Assembly: GCF_041435215.1 (NCBI RefSeq)
Contig: NZ_CP108394.1
Coordinates: 3,472,001-3,536,000 of the forward strand
Direction of reading: 5' to 3'
DNA length: 64,000 nucleotides
Origin: Streptomyces sp. NBC_01314
GTDB taxonomy: Bacteria; Actinomycetota; Actinomycetes; Streptomycetales; Streptomycetaceae
Positions 15,186-23,218 of this stretch are shown piece by piece. Below the pieces are notes generated by a model, which made no database searches, was not told the origin of the DNA, and saw only the letters and a program-made list of their open reading frames with translations. The translations under genes and the position numbers were made by a program. The stretch's first letter is position 1; each line of letters starts with the position of its first letter.

Positions 15186-16622
15186 TCAGCCCAACGAAGT
15201 CATCACGTGCTTGATCCGCGTGTAGTCGTCGAATCCGTAGCCCGAAAGGTCCTTGCCGTACCCGGACTTCTTGAATCCCCCGTGCGGCATCTCCGCGACC
15301 AGCGCGATATGCGTGTTGATCCACACGCACCCGAAGTCCAGCGCCTTCGACATCCGCATCGCCCGGGCGTGGTCCTTCGTCCACACCGACGACGCGAGCG
15401 CGTACTCGACCCCGTTCGCCCAGCCCACGGCCTGCGCCTCGTCCGCGAACGACTGGACCGTGATGACCGGCCCGAAGACCTCGTTCTGGATGATCTCGTC
15501 GTCCTGCTTCAGCCCGGAGACGACGGTCGGCGCGTAGAAGTACCCCTTCTCGCCGACCTGGTGACCACCGGACTCGACCTTCGCGTGCGCCGGCAGCCGC
15601 TCGATGAACCCGGCGACCTGCTTGAGCTGGTTGGGGTTGTTGAGCGGCCCGTACAGCACGTCCTCGTCGTCCGGCTGCCCGGTCTTCGTCTCGGCCGCCG
15701 CCTTCGCGAGCGCGGCCACGAACTCGTCGTGGATGCCCTCCTGGACGAGGACGCGGGTCGCCGCCGTACAGTCCTGCCCGGCGTTGAAGAAGCCCGCCAC
15801 CGAGATGTCCTCGACGGCCTTGGCGATGTCGGTGTCGGCGAAGACGACGACCGGCGCCTTGCCGCCCAGCTCCAGGTGGACGCGCTTGACGTCCTTGGCC
15901 GCGGACCCGGCGACGGACATACCGGCCCGCACGGACCCGGTGATGGACGCCATCGCCGGGACCGGGTGCTCGACCATCAGCCGCCCGGTGTCACGGTCAC
16001 CCGTGATCACGTTGAAGACGCCCTTCGGCAGGATCGCCCCGATGATCTCGGCGATGAGGACGGTCGAGGCCGGCGTCGTGTCCGACGGCTTCAACACGAC
16101 CGTGTTGCCTGCGGCGATCGCCGGCGCGAACTTCCACACGGCCATCATCATGGGGTAGTTCCACGGCGCGACCTGGGCGCAGACACCGACCGGCTCACGG
16201 CGGACGATCGAGGTCATCCCCTCCATGTACTCGCCGGCCGACCGGCCCTCCAGCATCCGCGCGGCGCCCGCGAAGAAGCGGATCTGGTCCACCATCGGCG
16301 GGATCTCCTCGGAGCGGGTCAGCCCGATCGGCTTGCCCGTGTTCTCCACCTCCGCCGCGATGAGCTCCTCGGCCCGCTCCTCGAACGCGTCGGCGATCTT
16401 CAGCAGGGCCCTCTGGCGCTCCGCCGGGGTCGTGTCGCGCCAGGCCGGGAACGCGGCCTCGGCGGCGGCCATCGCCGCGTCGACATCGGCCTGGCCGGAC
16501 AGGGGCGCGGTCGCGTAGGCCTCGCCCGTCGCGGGGTTGACCACCTCGGTGGTCCGTCCGTCGACGGCGTCACGGAATTCCCCGTCGATGTAGTTACGCA
16601 GACGACGCAGCTCGGTGCTCAC
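15186..16622 (-). CDS. Aldehyde dehydrogenase, gamma-aminobutyraldehyde type
   Basis: The 478-residue enzyme has catalytic Cys285 (NAGQDCTAA), Glu251 (HLELGGKAP) and a cofactor site near residues 225-240. It probably oxidises 4-aminobutanal formed by the putrescine-type aminotransferase encoded across the divergent regulator. GTG 16622 has GGAGGG six bases upstream; the frame stays open to 16754 but has no comparable site. It is about 45% identical by eye to the dehydrogenase at 5896. Downstream lie a dispersed repeat and a broken PotD gene, so the original operon partner is lost. Confidence 0.88.
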   Translation of the reverse strand: MSTELRRLRNYIDGEFRDAVDGRTTEVVNPATGEAYATAPLSGQADVDAAMAAAEAAFPAWRDTTPAERQRALLKIADAFEERAEELIAAEVENTGKPIGLTRSEEIPPMVDQIRFFAGAARMLEGRSAGEYMEGMTSIVRREPVGVCAQVAPWNYPMMMAVWKFAPAIAAGNTVVLKPSDTTPASTVLIAEIIGAILPKGVFNVITGDRDTGRLMVEHPVPAMASITGSVRAGMSVAGSAAKDVKRVHLELGGKAPVVVFADTDIAKAVEDISVAGFFNAGQDCTAATRVLVQEGIHDEFVAALAKAAAETKTGQPDDEDVLYGPLNNPNQLKQVAGFIERLPAHAKVESGGHQVGEKGYFYAPTVVSGLKQDDEIIQNEVFGPVITVQSFADEAQAVGWANGVEYALASSVWTKDHARAMRMSKALDFGCVWINTHIALVAEMPHGGFKKSGYGKDLSGYGFDDYTRIKHVMTSLG

Positions 16623-16705
16623 TGCCGGCCCTCCAGATGTGGGTGTCCATTCCTTGAGACAACACCCTAATCCGCCGCCCCGCGTTTTCAACCCCCCGAC
16701 ACCCC

Positions 16706-16771
16706 ACTTGCTGCGAAATCCGCAAGTCACGTGCCCACAGACAACGAATTTCATCGATCCATCCTTGCGGA
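16706..16771. promoter_or_regulatory. Candidate operators between divergent dehydrogenase and Lrp genes
   Basis: ACTTGC (16706-16711) and GCAAGT (16722-16727) form an inverted repeat with a ten-base spacer. Overlapping it, TCCGCAAG (16719-16726) pairs with CTTGCGGA (16764-16771) at a distance of about 45 bases. Lrp-type octamers commonly bind such spaced sites next to their own gene, so autoregulation plus control of the dehydrogenase is likely. Confidence 0.4.
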
Positions 16772-16800
16772 ACTGTCGAGACGTCGTGCACAGTGAGGCC

Positions 16801-17301
16801 GTGGCCAGTCGAAGCGCAGATCAGAAGGACCCGCGGGAGCCCAGGAACGGCACACCGCAACTGGACGCCGTCTCCCTCGCCATCGTCGAGCAGCTCCAGG
16901 AGGACGGCCGACGGCCGTACGCGGCGATCGGCAAGGCCGTCGGCCTCTCCGAGGCGGCCGTGCGCCAGCGCGTCCAGAAGCTGCTCGATCAGGGCGTGAT
17001 GCAGATCGTCGCCGTCACGGACCCGCTCACCGTGGGTTTCCGGCGTCAGGCGATGCTCGGCATCAACGTCGACGGCGACCTGGATCCCGTGGCGGAGGCG
17101 CTGACGGCCATGTCGGAGGTCGAGTACATCGTGATCACCGCCGGCTCCTTCGATCTGATGGCGGAGGTCGTCTGCGAGGACGACGACCACCTCCTGGAGG
17201 TCATCAACAAGCGCGTCCGGACCCTGCCCGGCGTGCGGTCGACGGAGAGTTTCGTCTACCTCAAGCTCAAGAAGCAGACCTACATGTGGGGAACCCGATA
17301 A
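16801..17301 (+). CDS. Lrp/AsnC family transcriptional regulator
   Basis: The protein of about 166 residues has an N-terminal winged helix-turn-helix (about residues 20-65, with IGKAVGLSEAAVRQRVQKL) and a C-terminal RAM ligand-binding domain (GINVDGD, VITAGSFDLMAEVVCED). Lrp proteins assemble as octamers and sense amino acids or amines. GTG 16801 was chosen because it follows GTGAGG and begins the family-typical N-terminus; GTG 16786 is possible. It lies between the aldehyde dehydrogenase and the aminotransferase, so it probably regulates polyamine catabolism. I recall a related S. coelicolor regulator being implicated in polyamine use, but cannot confirm orthology here. Confidence 0.85.
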   Translation: MASRSADQKDPREPRNGTPQLDAVSLAIVEQLQEDGRRPYAAIGKAVGLSEAAVRQRVQKLLDQGVMQIVAVTDPLTVGFRRQAMLGINVDGDLDPVAEALTAMSEVEYIVITAGSFDLMAEVVCEDDDHLLEVINKRVRTLPGVRSTESFVYLKLKKQTYMWGTR

Positions 17302-17320
17302 CCGTGAGGACGGAAAAGCC

Positions 17321-18685
17321 GTGAGCCCCAAGGACCTCAGCAAGACCGCGTACGACCACCTGTGGATGCACTTCACCCGCATGTCCTCGTACGAGAACTC
17401 CCCGGTCCCCACCATCGTCCGGGGCGAGGGCACGTACATCTACGACGACAAGGGCAAGCGGTACCTCGACGGTCTCGCGGGTCTCTTCGTCGTGCAGGCG
17501 GGCCACGGCCGCACCGAGCTGGCGGAGACCGCGTTCAAGCAGGCGCAGGAGCTGGCGTTCTTCCCGGTGTGGTCCTACGCCCACCCGAAGGCCGTCGAAC
17601 TGGCGGAACGTATCGCCTCCTACGCGCCCGGCGACCTGAACAAGGTCTTCTTCACCACCGGCGGCGGCGAGGCGGTCGAGACCGCCTGGAAGCTCGCCAA
17701 GCAGTACTTCAAGCTTCAGGGCAAGCCGACCAAGTACAAGGTCATCTCACGCGCGGTCGCCTACCACGGCACCCCGCAGGGCGCCCTGTCCATCACCGGC
17801 CTGCCGGCCCTGAAGGCCCCTTTCGAGCCGCTGGTGCCGGGCGCGCACAAGGTCCCGAACACCAACATCTACCGGGCCCCGTACTTCGGCGACGACCCGG
17901 AAACCTTCGGCCGCTGGGCCGCCGACCAGATCGAGCAGGAGATCCTCTTCGAGGGCCCCGACACGGTCGCGGCGGTTTTCCTGGAGCCGGTTCAGAACGC
18001 GGGCGGCTGTTTCCCGCCGCCGCCCGGCTACTTCCAACGGGTCCGCGAGATCTGCGACCAGTACGACGTACTGCTGGTGTCGGACGAGGTCATCTGCGCC
18101 TTCGGCCGGCTCGGCACAATGTTCGCCTGCGACAAGTTCGGCTACGTCCCGGACATGATCACCTGCGCCAAGGGCATGACCTCGGGCTACTCCCCGATAG
18201 GTGCCTGTGTCATCTCGGACCGTCTCGCCGAGCCCTTCTACAAGGGCGACAACACCTTCCTGCACGGCTACACCTTCGGCGGGCACCCGGTCTCGGCGGC
18301 CGTCGGCCTCGCCAACCTCGACCTGTTCGAGCGCGAGAAACTCAACCAGCACGTCCTCGACAACGAAACGGCGTTCCGTTCCACGCTGGAGAAGCTGTAC
18401 GACCTGCCGATCGTCGGCGACGTCCGCGGCGACGGCTACTTCTACGGAATCGAGCTGGTCAAGGACAAGGCGACGAAGGAGAGCTTCGACGACGACGAGA
18501 CCGAGCGGATCCTCTACGGCTTCCTGTCGAAGAAGCTGTTCGAGAACGGCCTCTACTGCCGGGCCGACGACCGTGGCGACCCGGTCGTCCAGCTCGCGCC
18601 GCCGCTGATCTCCGACCAGTCGACCTTCGACGAGATCGAGCAGATCCTGCGCGCGACGCTGACGGAGGCATGGACCCTGCTGTAG
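17321..18685 (+). CDS. Class III aminotransferase, probable putrescine/polyamine aminotransferase
   Basis: The 454-residue PLP enzyme has the lysine that would bind the cofactor at Lys284 (ITCAKGMTSGY), the conserved Asp255 (LLVSDEVI) and a glycine/threonine phosphate-binding segment (FTTGGGEAVE, residues 111-120). Class III enzymes of this type transaminate putrescine or related amines with pyruvate or 2-oxoglutarate, giving 4-aminobutanal, the substrate of the adjacent dehydrogenase. GTG 17321 starts 19 bases after the Lrp gene, so the two are co-transcribed. A strong hairpin follows the stop. Substrate assignment rests on family and neighbours. Confidence 0.87.
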   Translation: MSPKDLSKTAYDHLWMHFTRMSSYENSPVPTIVRGEGTYIYDDKGKRYLDGLAGLFVVQAGHGRTELAETAFKQAQELAFFPVWSYAHPKAVELAERIASYAPGDLNKVFFTTGGGEAVETAWKLAKQYFKLQGKPTKYKVISRAVAYHGTPQGALSITGLPALKAPFEPLVPGAHKVPNTNIYRAPYFGDDPETFGRWAADQIEQEILFEGPDTVAAVFLEPVQNAGGCFPPPPGYFQRVREICDQYDVLLVSDEVICAFGRLGTMFACDKFGYVPDMITCAKGMTSGYSPIGACVISDRLAEPFYKGDNTFLHGYTFGGHPVSAAVGLANLDLFEREKLNQHVLDNETAFRSTLEKLYDLPIVGDVRGDGYFYGIELVKDKATKESFDDDETERILYGFLSKKLFENGLYCRADDRGDPVVQLAPPLISDQSTFDEIEQILRATLTEAWTLL

Positions 18686-18725
18686 CCCTCCGGCGGTCTC
18701 GTCCGCCCCACCGCCCGGTCTTCCC

Positions 18726-18776
18726 CACGGCCCGGGACACCCCCATCCGAGTGAGATGAGGGCGTCCCGGGCCGTG
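18726..18776 (+). terminator. Strong hairpin after the aminotransferase gene
   Basis: CACGGCCCGGGAC (18726-18738) and its exact complement (18764-18776) form a 13-bp stem. CCCCATC and GATGAGGG extend the pairing towards the loop. It lies about 40 bases past the stop codon. There is no T-tract, as is common in Streptomyces. Confidence 0.75.
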
Positions 18777-18897
18777 TGCTGTCCGGCCCCCGCCACCCTG
18801 ACTCCCTAGCGTGCCTCTGTAACCGATCGGCCCTGCCTTCGTTCCCCCGGACGGGGGGCTCCCCCGGCAACCCTGATCCGAACCGAGGTGTACGCCC

Positions 18898-19971
18898 ATG
18901 GTGGCCCCGCCGGACAACGACGTGCTCTGGGCACGTGGTCTGACCTACGCGCACGACGGCTCGCCCGCCCTGCGAGGCGTGTCGTTGGGCGTCCGGGAGG
19001 GCGAGATCCTCGCCGTCACCGGCCCGCGCGGCAGCGGAAAGACCACGCTCCTGAGGTGCCTGTCCGGACAGCTGCGGGCACAGCGGGGCGAGGTGTGGTA
19101 CAACAGCGTTCCCGTGCACACCATGGGTCCGCTCGCCCGGGAACGGCTGCGCCGCGACCGTTTCGGCTGGATCGACCCCGAGCCGGTCCTCGTCCCCGAG
19201 CTGAACGTCTGGGAGAACACCGCCCTGCCGCTGATGCTGCGCGGCACCGGCCGCCGGGCCGCCAAGGCCGCCGCCCTGGAGTGGCTGGAGCGCCTCGACA
19301 TCCGTGACACGGCCCGCAGGCGCCCGCACGCCATCCTCCAGTCCGAGCGCCAGCGCGTGGTGGTGGCCCGCGCTCTGGTCGCCGCCCCCACCGTGCTCTT
19401 CGCGGACGAGCCGACCGCCCCGCTGCACCGCGCCGAACACACCCACGTCCTGCGCACCCTCACCACGGCGGCCCGCTCGCACGACATCACGGTCGTCCTC
19501 GCCACCCACGACCCCGAAACCGCCGCCCTCGCGGACCGCACACTGTCCCTGCTCGACGGCCGCCATGTGAGGACCGTCCACCTGCCCTCCGCCACGGAAG
19601 GCCAAGGCCGACCCGCCACCGAGCAGAACCACCACCACACCACCGTAGGCAAGGGCCGACCCACCACCCCGGGAGGCGGCCGACCGCCCACCGAAGCCAA
19701 AAACCGACGCACCGCCGAACGACCAGGCCTGACCACCACTGAGCGGCCAGGCCGACCCACCACCGACGAAGGAGGTGAGTCCGCCGCCGCACGAGGAGGC
19801 CGGCCCGCCGCCGACGAAGGAGGCGAGCCCACTGCCGCATGGGAAGGCGAGCCCGCTGCCGACGGGGCGCGGTCGTCCGTCGTCGACGGGGAAGACCGGG
19901 CCGCCGCCGACGGGGAAGACCGGGCCGCCGCCGACGGGGAAGGCCGGGCCGCGTGCTCGCTCTCCGCCTAG
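18898..19971 (+). CDS. ABC transporter ATP-binding protein with degenerate signature and repetitive tail
   Basis: The 357-residue protein has an ABC ATPase domain (about residues 10-225) with Walker A GPRGSGKTT, Walker B VLFADEPTAP and an H-loop (LATHDPE). The signature position reads LQSERQR instead of LSGGQQQR. Residues 230-357 are a low-complexity tail of GRP-, TTE- and DGEDRAAA-like repeats, the last encoded by a 24-base tandem repeat. It belongs to the lipoprotein-release/MacB-like exporter class by size and order. ATG 18898 has GAGGTG eight bases upstream. It overlaps the following membrane-protein gene by 19 bases. The cargo is unknown. Confidence 0.78.
   Translation: MVAPPDNDVLWARGLTYAHDGSPALRGVSLGVREGEILAVTGPRGSGKTTLLRCLSGQLRAQRGEVWYNSVPVHTMGPLARERLRRDRFGWIDPEPVLVPELNVWENTALPLMLRGTGRRAAKAAALEWLERLDIRDTARRRPHAILQSERQRVVVARALVAAPTVLFADEPTAPLHRAEHTHVLRTLTTAARSHDITVVLATHDPETAALADRTLSLLDGRHVRTVHLPSATEGQGRPATEQNHHHTTVGKGRPTTPGGGRPPTEAKNRRTAERPGLTTTERPGRPTTDEGGESAAARGGRPAADEGGEPTAAWEGEPAADGARSSVVDGEDRAAADGEDRAAADGEGRAACSLSA
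19885..19956 (+). repeat. 24-base coding tandem repeat
   Basis: Three tandem units (19885-19908, 19909-19932, 19933-19956) start GACGGGGAAGACCGGGCCGC; the third differs at a few bases. In frame each encodes DGEDRAAA or a close variant. The array forms the C-terminal tail of the ABC ATPase and includes the ribosome site and start of the next gene, so changes in copy number would alter both products. Confidence 0.85.
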
Positions 19972-21239
19972 CCCGCCGGGCCCACCCCGTCGTCCAGCTC
20001 CGCCGTCTCCTGGTGGCCGCGGCCGCCGGCGGCACGGGCTTCCTGCTGCTCTGCGCCCTCGGGCACGCCATGGCCCACCCGCACGCCCCGGCCGGCTCGG
20101 TGCTCCGCCTGGCCTGGTGCGTCGCGCCCGCCGCCGCCACCGTGTACTTCGCGGTGACCGTGGCCCGCACCGACCCCGGCACGCGGCCCCGCCCCGGCCT
20201 GTCCGCGATCGGTCTCGGTCCCGGCCGACTGATGGCCGTCTCGGCGGTCACGACGGCCCTGTCCACCGTCCTCGGCTCGCTCCTCGCCCTGCTCGTCTTC
20301 CTCCATCTGCGCGGCGACCTGACGGGCATGCCCTTCGACGGCGCCGCGACCGACGCCCTCGCCGCCGGGCGGCCCCTGCCCCTCCCCGCGGCCCTCACCC
20401 TTCTCGCCCTGGTACCGGCAGTCGCCTCCGTGACCACCGCCCTCGTCCTGCGCCCCAAGGAGACCGGGGCCCGGCCCGCGGGACTCCGGACGCGCTTCAT
20501 GGCGTACGACACCTTCGCCATCGGCCGACGGGCCGCGTCCCCGGCGGGCGCCACGCGGTACGAGGAGGAGCCGGACGAGGAGGCCGTCGCCCCCACGGAC
20601 CCCCGGGTGCCATCGGCACCGGCGACTCCGCGCCCCGCCCCCGGCGGCCTTCCCTGGGGCATCGCCGTGCTCGCGGTCGGCCTAGCCACCGAGACGTACA
20701 CCGGACAGTCCGACGACCGCTCCGGCCTCACCCTCCCCGGCGGCTTCGCGGACAGCCCCGCCGGAGTCCTCGGCGGCTGGCTGCTCACCGCGCTCGGGCT
20801 GGTCCTCACCGGCCCCGGGCTCACCCACCTCACCGGGCGCCTGCTCCAGTCCGTACGCCCTGGCGCACTGCGCCTCCTCTCCGGGCGCATGCTCCAGGAA
20901 GAGGCCCGGCGCATCGGGCGCCCGCTCGGAGTGGTGTGCGCGGTGGCCTCCGGCGCGTACGCCATGGTGACGCTGTCCTCCGGCGTGCGCCCCACGGTCG
21001 GTCCGCTCACCCTGCTGGGCGCACTCGTGGTGACCGGCTGTGCCGTGCTCACCCTCGCGACGGCCGCCGTCGAGGCCCGGCAGGCGCACGCGGACACCAC
21101 GGCCGCCCTGCTGCGGATGGGGGCGCCCGGCACCCTGCCCCTGCAGGCGGCCCTGCTCCGCGCGGGCGCGCTGCTCGCCGTGTTCGGCCCGCTGACCTGG
21201 ACGGTCGCGCAGCTGGCGGCGCTGCCACTGGCCGCCTGA
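19953..21239 (+). CDS. ABC transporter membrane protein
   Basis: The roughly 428-residue protein has about eight hydrophobic helices, arranged as a cluster near residues 18-150, a hydrophilic middle (about 170-235), and a second cluster (about 240-425). The start is GTG 19953 with GGGGAAGG about nine bases upstream, inside the end of the ATPase gene. The frame is open upstream, but there it would only translate Arg/Gly repeats. It lacks a clear large extracytoplasmic MacB-like domain and resembles the FtsX-like permease set only loosely. With the preceding ATPase it should form an exporter of unknown cargo. Confidence 0.72.
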   Translation: MLALRLARRAHPVVQLRRLLVAAAAGGTGFLLLCALGHAMAHPHAPAGSVLRLAWCVAPAAATVYFAVTVARTDPGTRPRPGLSAIGLGPGRLMAVSAVTTALSTVLGSLLALLVFLHLRGDLTGMPFDGAATDALAAGRPLPLPAALTLLALVPAVASVTTALVLRPKETGARPAGLRTRFMAYDTFAIGRRAASPAGATRYEEEPDEEAVAPTDPRVPSAPATPRPAPGGLPWGIAVLAVGLATETYTGQSDDRSGLTLPGGFADSPAGVLGGWLLTALGLVLTGPGLTHLTGRLLQSVRPGALRLLSGRMLQEEARRIGRPLGVVCAVASGAYAMVTLSSGVRPTVGPLTLLGALVVTGCAVLTLATAAVEARQAHADTTAALLRMGAPGTLPLQAALLRAGALLAVFGPLTWTVAQLAALPLAA

Positions 21240-21359
21240 CACGCGCCCCCTGGGCGCCGGAAACTCGTACGAAAGAAGTCCCGGACCGGCGATGAGTTTC
21301 ACGGGAGTCCCCGGTCTACCCCTTCGAACGGACCGAAACCGAACGGGAGAGACCTCGCC

Positions 21360-21767
21360 ATGTACCAGCAGATGATCTTCGTGAACCTGCCCGTGAACGA
21401 CCTCGACGCCTCGAAGAAGTTCTTCACGGAGCTCGGGTACGCGCTCAACCCCCAGTTCAGCGACGAGAACGCGGCCTCCGTCGTGATCAGCGACACCATC
21501 GTGGCGATGCTGCTCACCAAGCCGTTCTACTCGTCCTTCACGAAGAAGGAGATCGCGGACGCCACGAAGACCAGCGAGGTGATGCTCTGTCTGAGCGCGG
21601 AGAGCCGCGCGAAGGTCGACGAGCTGGTCGAGAAGGCAGTCGCCGCCGGCGGCACGGCCTCGGAGAAGACCCAGGAGATGGACTTCATGTACGGCCGCGC
21701 CTTCGACGACCTCGACGGCCACACCTGGGAGGTCGTGTGGATGGACCCGGCCGCCATCGAAGGCTGA
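21360..21767 (+). CDS. VOC family (glyoxalase/bleomycin-resistance fold) protein
   Basis: The 135-residue protein starts with a strand-helix unit (MIFVNLPVNDLDASKKFF) and ends with DLDGHTWEVVWMDP, the paired beta-alpha-beta-beta-beta modules of the VOC superfamily. The C-terminal Glu of HTWEV is the usual metal ligand; the N-terminal His is replaced by Asn in this subgroup. Members are dioxygenases, isomerases or antibiotic-binding proteins, so no substrate can be given. The ATG follows GGGAGAG. It is monocistronic and followed by a hairpin. Confidence 0.82.
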   Translation: MYQQMIFVNLPVNDLDASKKFFTELGYALNPQFSDENAASVVISDTIVAMLLTKPFYSSFTKKEIADATKTSEVMLCLSAESRAKVDELVEKAVAAGGTASEKTQEMDFMYGRAFDDLDGHTWEVVWMDPAAIEG

Positions 21768-21771
21768 GGCA

Positions 21772-21815
21772 CGCGCCCCATAAGGGGCGCGCGGGGAACT
21801 GCGCGAGCAACCACC
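21772..21815 (+). repeat. Dispersed intergenic repeat, copy 3, with terminator hairpin
   Basis: CGCGCCCC-ATAA-GGGGCGCG (21772-21791) is a perfect 8-bp stem with a tetraloop, followed by CGGGGAACTGCGCGAGCAACC. It begins five bases after the VOC stop codon. The same hairpin-plus-GGGGAACTGCGCGA architecture occurs at 11384 and 15104. Confidence 0.75.
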
Positions 21816-21888
21816 TGCCCACCCGCACCGGCTCACGCACAGTCGCCCCCCACCCCATAGGCGCCCGGCCCGACCCGGCGGAGCGCCC

Positions 21889-21894
21889 TAGCAT
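21889..21894 (+). promoter_or_regulatory. -10 element of a probable leaderless transcript
   Basis: TAGCAT ends six bases before the GTG at 21901, placing the expected transcription start at the first base of the codon. There is no Shine-Dalgarno sequence in between. A -35 match is weak. Confidence 0.5.
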
Positions 21895-21900
21895 GGGCGG

Positions 21901-23025
21901 GTGCAGACGATGCCCGCCCACGCGGCCCACCACGACGACCACGAGATCGAGACGATCGAGGAGTTCGACGCGATCGTCTCGGCACGTGGCACCCTCTCCG
22001 GATTCCGGGTCCAGGCAGTCGACCTGACGGACCGTACGCGCGAACTGCTCGCCACCGGCACGGCCGGAGCCGTCTTCCTCGGCTGCCCGATGCGCGAGGA
22101 GGCCGCGGCGAAGATCCGCGCGGACGGCGCCCTGGTCTTCCCGCCCGTCCCCGGCCTGCCCTTCGATCCGTACCGCGGCCTGCTCTACTCCCCCGATGAA
22201 CTCTTCGCGTCCCTGTCGGACGGCGGTTACGAGGCGACACCCGACGCCCTCGCGTACGCCTGGTTCCAGCGGACCAAGGCCGACCGGGACGTCCACGCCT
22301 CCATGCTGCGCGCCATCCACGACGACTCCGTCTCGGACGCCCTCGACGAACTCCTCTCCGGCGCACGGGTGGTGGGCGTGATGGGCGGCCACGCGATGGC
22401 ACGCGGCACGGAGGCGTACGAGGGCGCCGCCCGTCTCGGCCGCACCCTGGCCCGCTCTGGTCTCACCGTCGCCACCGGCGGCGGTCCGGGCGCGATGGAG
22501 GCGGCGAACCTGGGCGCCTACTCGGCCCCGTACGACGACGGGATGCTCGCCGAGTCACTGCGACTTCTGGCGAAGGCACCGAAGTTCACGCCCTCGATCA
22601 CCGAGTGGGCGGGGGCAGCCTTCGAGGTGCGCACCCGCTGGCCGAAGGGCGGCGCCTCCGTCGGCATCCCCACCTGGTTCTACGGCCATGAGCCGCCGAA
22701 CCCGTTCGCCTCGCACATCGCCAAGTACTTCGCCAACGCCACTCGCGAGGACGGACTCCTCGCCCGCTGCGACAGCGGCATAGTCTTCCTGCCGGGCGCG
22801 GCCGGAACCGTCCAGGAGATCTTCGACAACGCGACCCCCAACTACTACGAGTCGCGCGGCGAACCGACCCCCATGGTCCTCGTGGACCGCGTCCACTGGA
22901 CGGAGACCCTGCCGACCTGGCCGCTGCTCCGGTCGCTGGCCCGGGGCCGTTCGATGGAGGCCCGGATCGCGCTGGTGGACCGGATCGAGGAGGCCCCGGA
23001 GGCCTTGGCACGGCTCGGGGAGTGA
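21901..23025 (+). CDS. LOG family (lysine decarboxylase-like Rossmann) protein
   Basis: The 374-residue protein has the nucleotide-binding Rossmann core of the LOG family, with GGGPGAMEAANLGAY (about residues 197-211) and a variant PGAAGTVQE (about 299-307) in place of PGGxGTxxE. LOG enzymes release cytokinin-type bases from nucleotide monophosphates; many bacterial members act as nucleotide 5'-monophosphate phosphoribohydrolases. The first 150 residues are an extra N-terminal region absent from small LOG proteins. GTG 21901 is favoured by the leaderless promoter; ATG 21910 is an alternative. The substrate is unknown. Confidence 0.78.
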   Translation: MQTMPAHAAHHDDHEIETIEEFDAIVSARGTLSGFRVQAVDLTDRTRELLATGTAGAVFLGCPMREEAAAKIRADGALVFPPVPGLPFDPYRGLLYSPDELFASLSDGGYEATPDALAYAWFQRTKADRDVHASMLRAIHDDSVSDALDELLSGARVVGVMGGHAMARGTEAYEGAARLGRTLARSGLTVATGGGPGAMEAANLGAYSAPYDDGMLAESLRLLAKAPKFTPSITEWAGAAFEVRTRWPKGGASVGIPTWFYGHEPPNPFASHIAKYFANATREDGLLARCDSGIVFLPGAAGTVQEIFDNATPNYYESRGEPTPMVLVDRVHWTETLPTWPLLRSLARGRSMEARIALVDRIEEAPEALARLGE

Positions 23026-23109
23026 GAATTCCGCCCGTCGCTGACCACGCGTCAAACCCTCGGACGGGCCATCAGCGGGCAAAGGCAACCGCTCAAACAC
23101 TTCTTCGGA

Positions 23110-23137
23110 TTGACAGTACTTATGGCGCCCTTATAAA
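23110..23137 (+). promoter_or_regulatory. Near-consensus housekeeping promoter
   Basis: TTGACA (23110-23115) and TATAAA (23132-23137) are separated by 16 bases, the closest match to the vegetative sigma-70 consensus in the window. Transcription would begin about 75 bases before the GTG of the LAETG surface protein. Confidence 0.7.
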
Positions 23138-23218
23138 CCTGTGAGGCACATGGGGAAGCCGCTCTTCCGGCGGCCCTCCGTCACCCCCACTCCCCTGTGC
23201 TTCCCGTGAAGGGCAAAA

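Noticed and set aside
16623..16754. Upstream extension of the second aldehyde dehydrogenase
   Set aside because: It would translate the promoter region; GTG 16622 has a strong ribosome site and the family N-terminus.
19885..19956. 24-base repeats considered as a mobile or CRISPR element
   Set aside because: They are in frame, contiguous and encode an amino-acid repeat.
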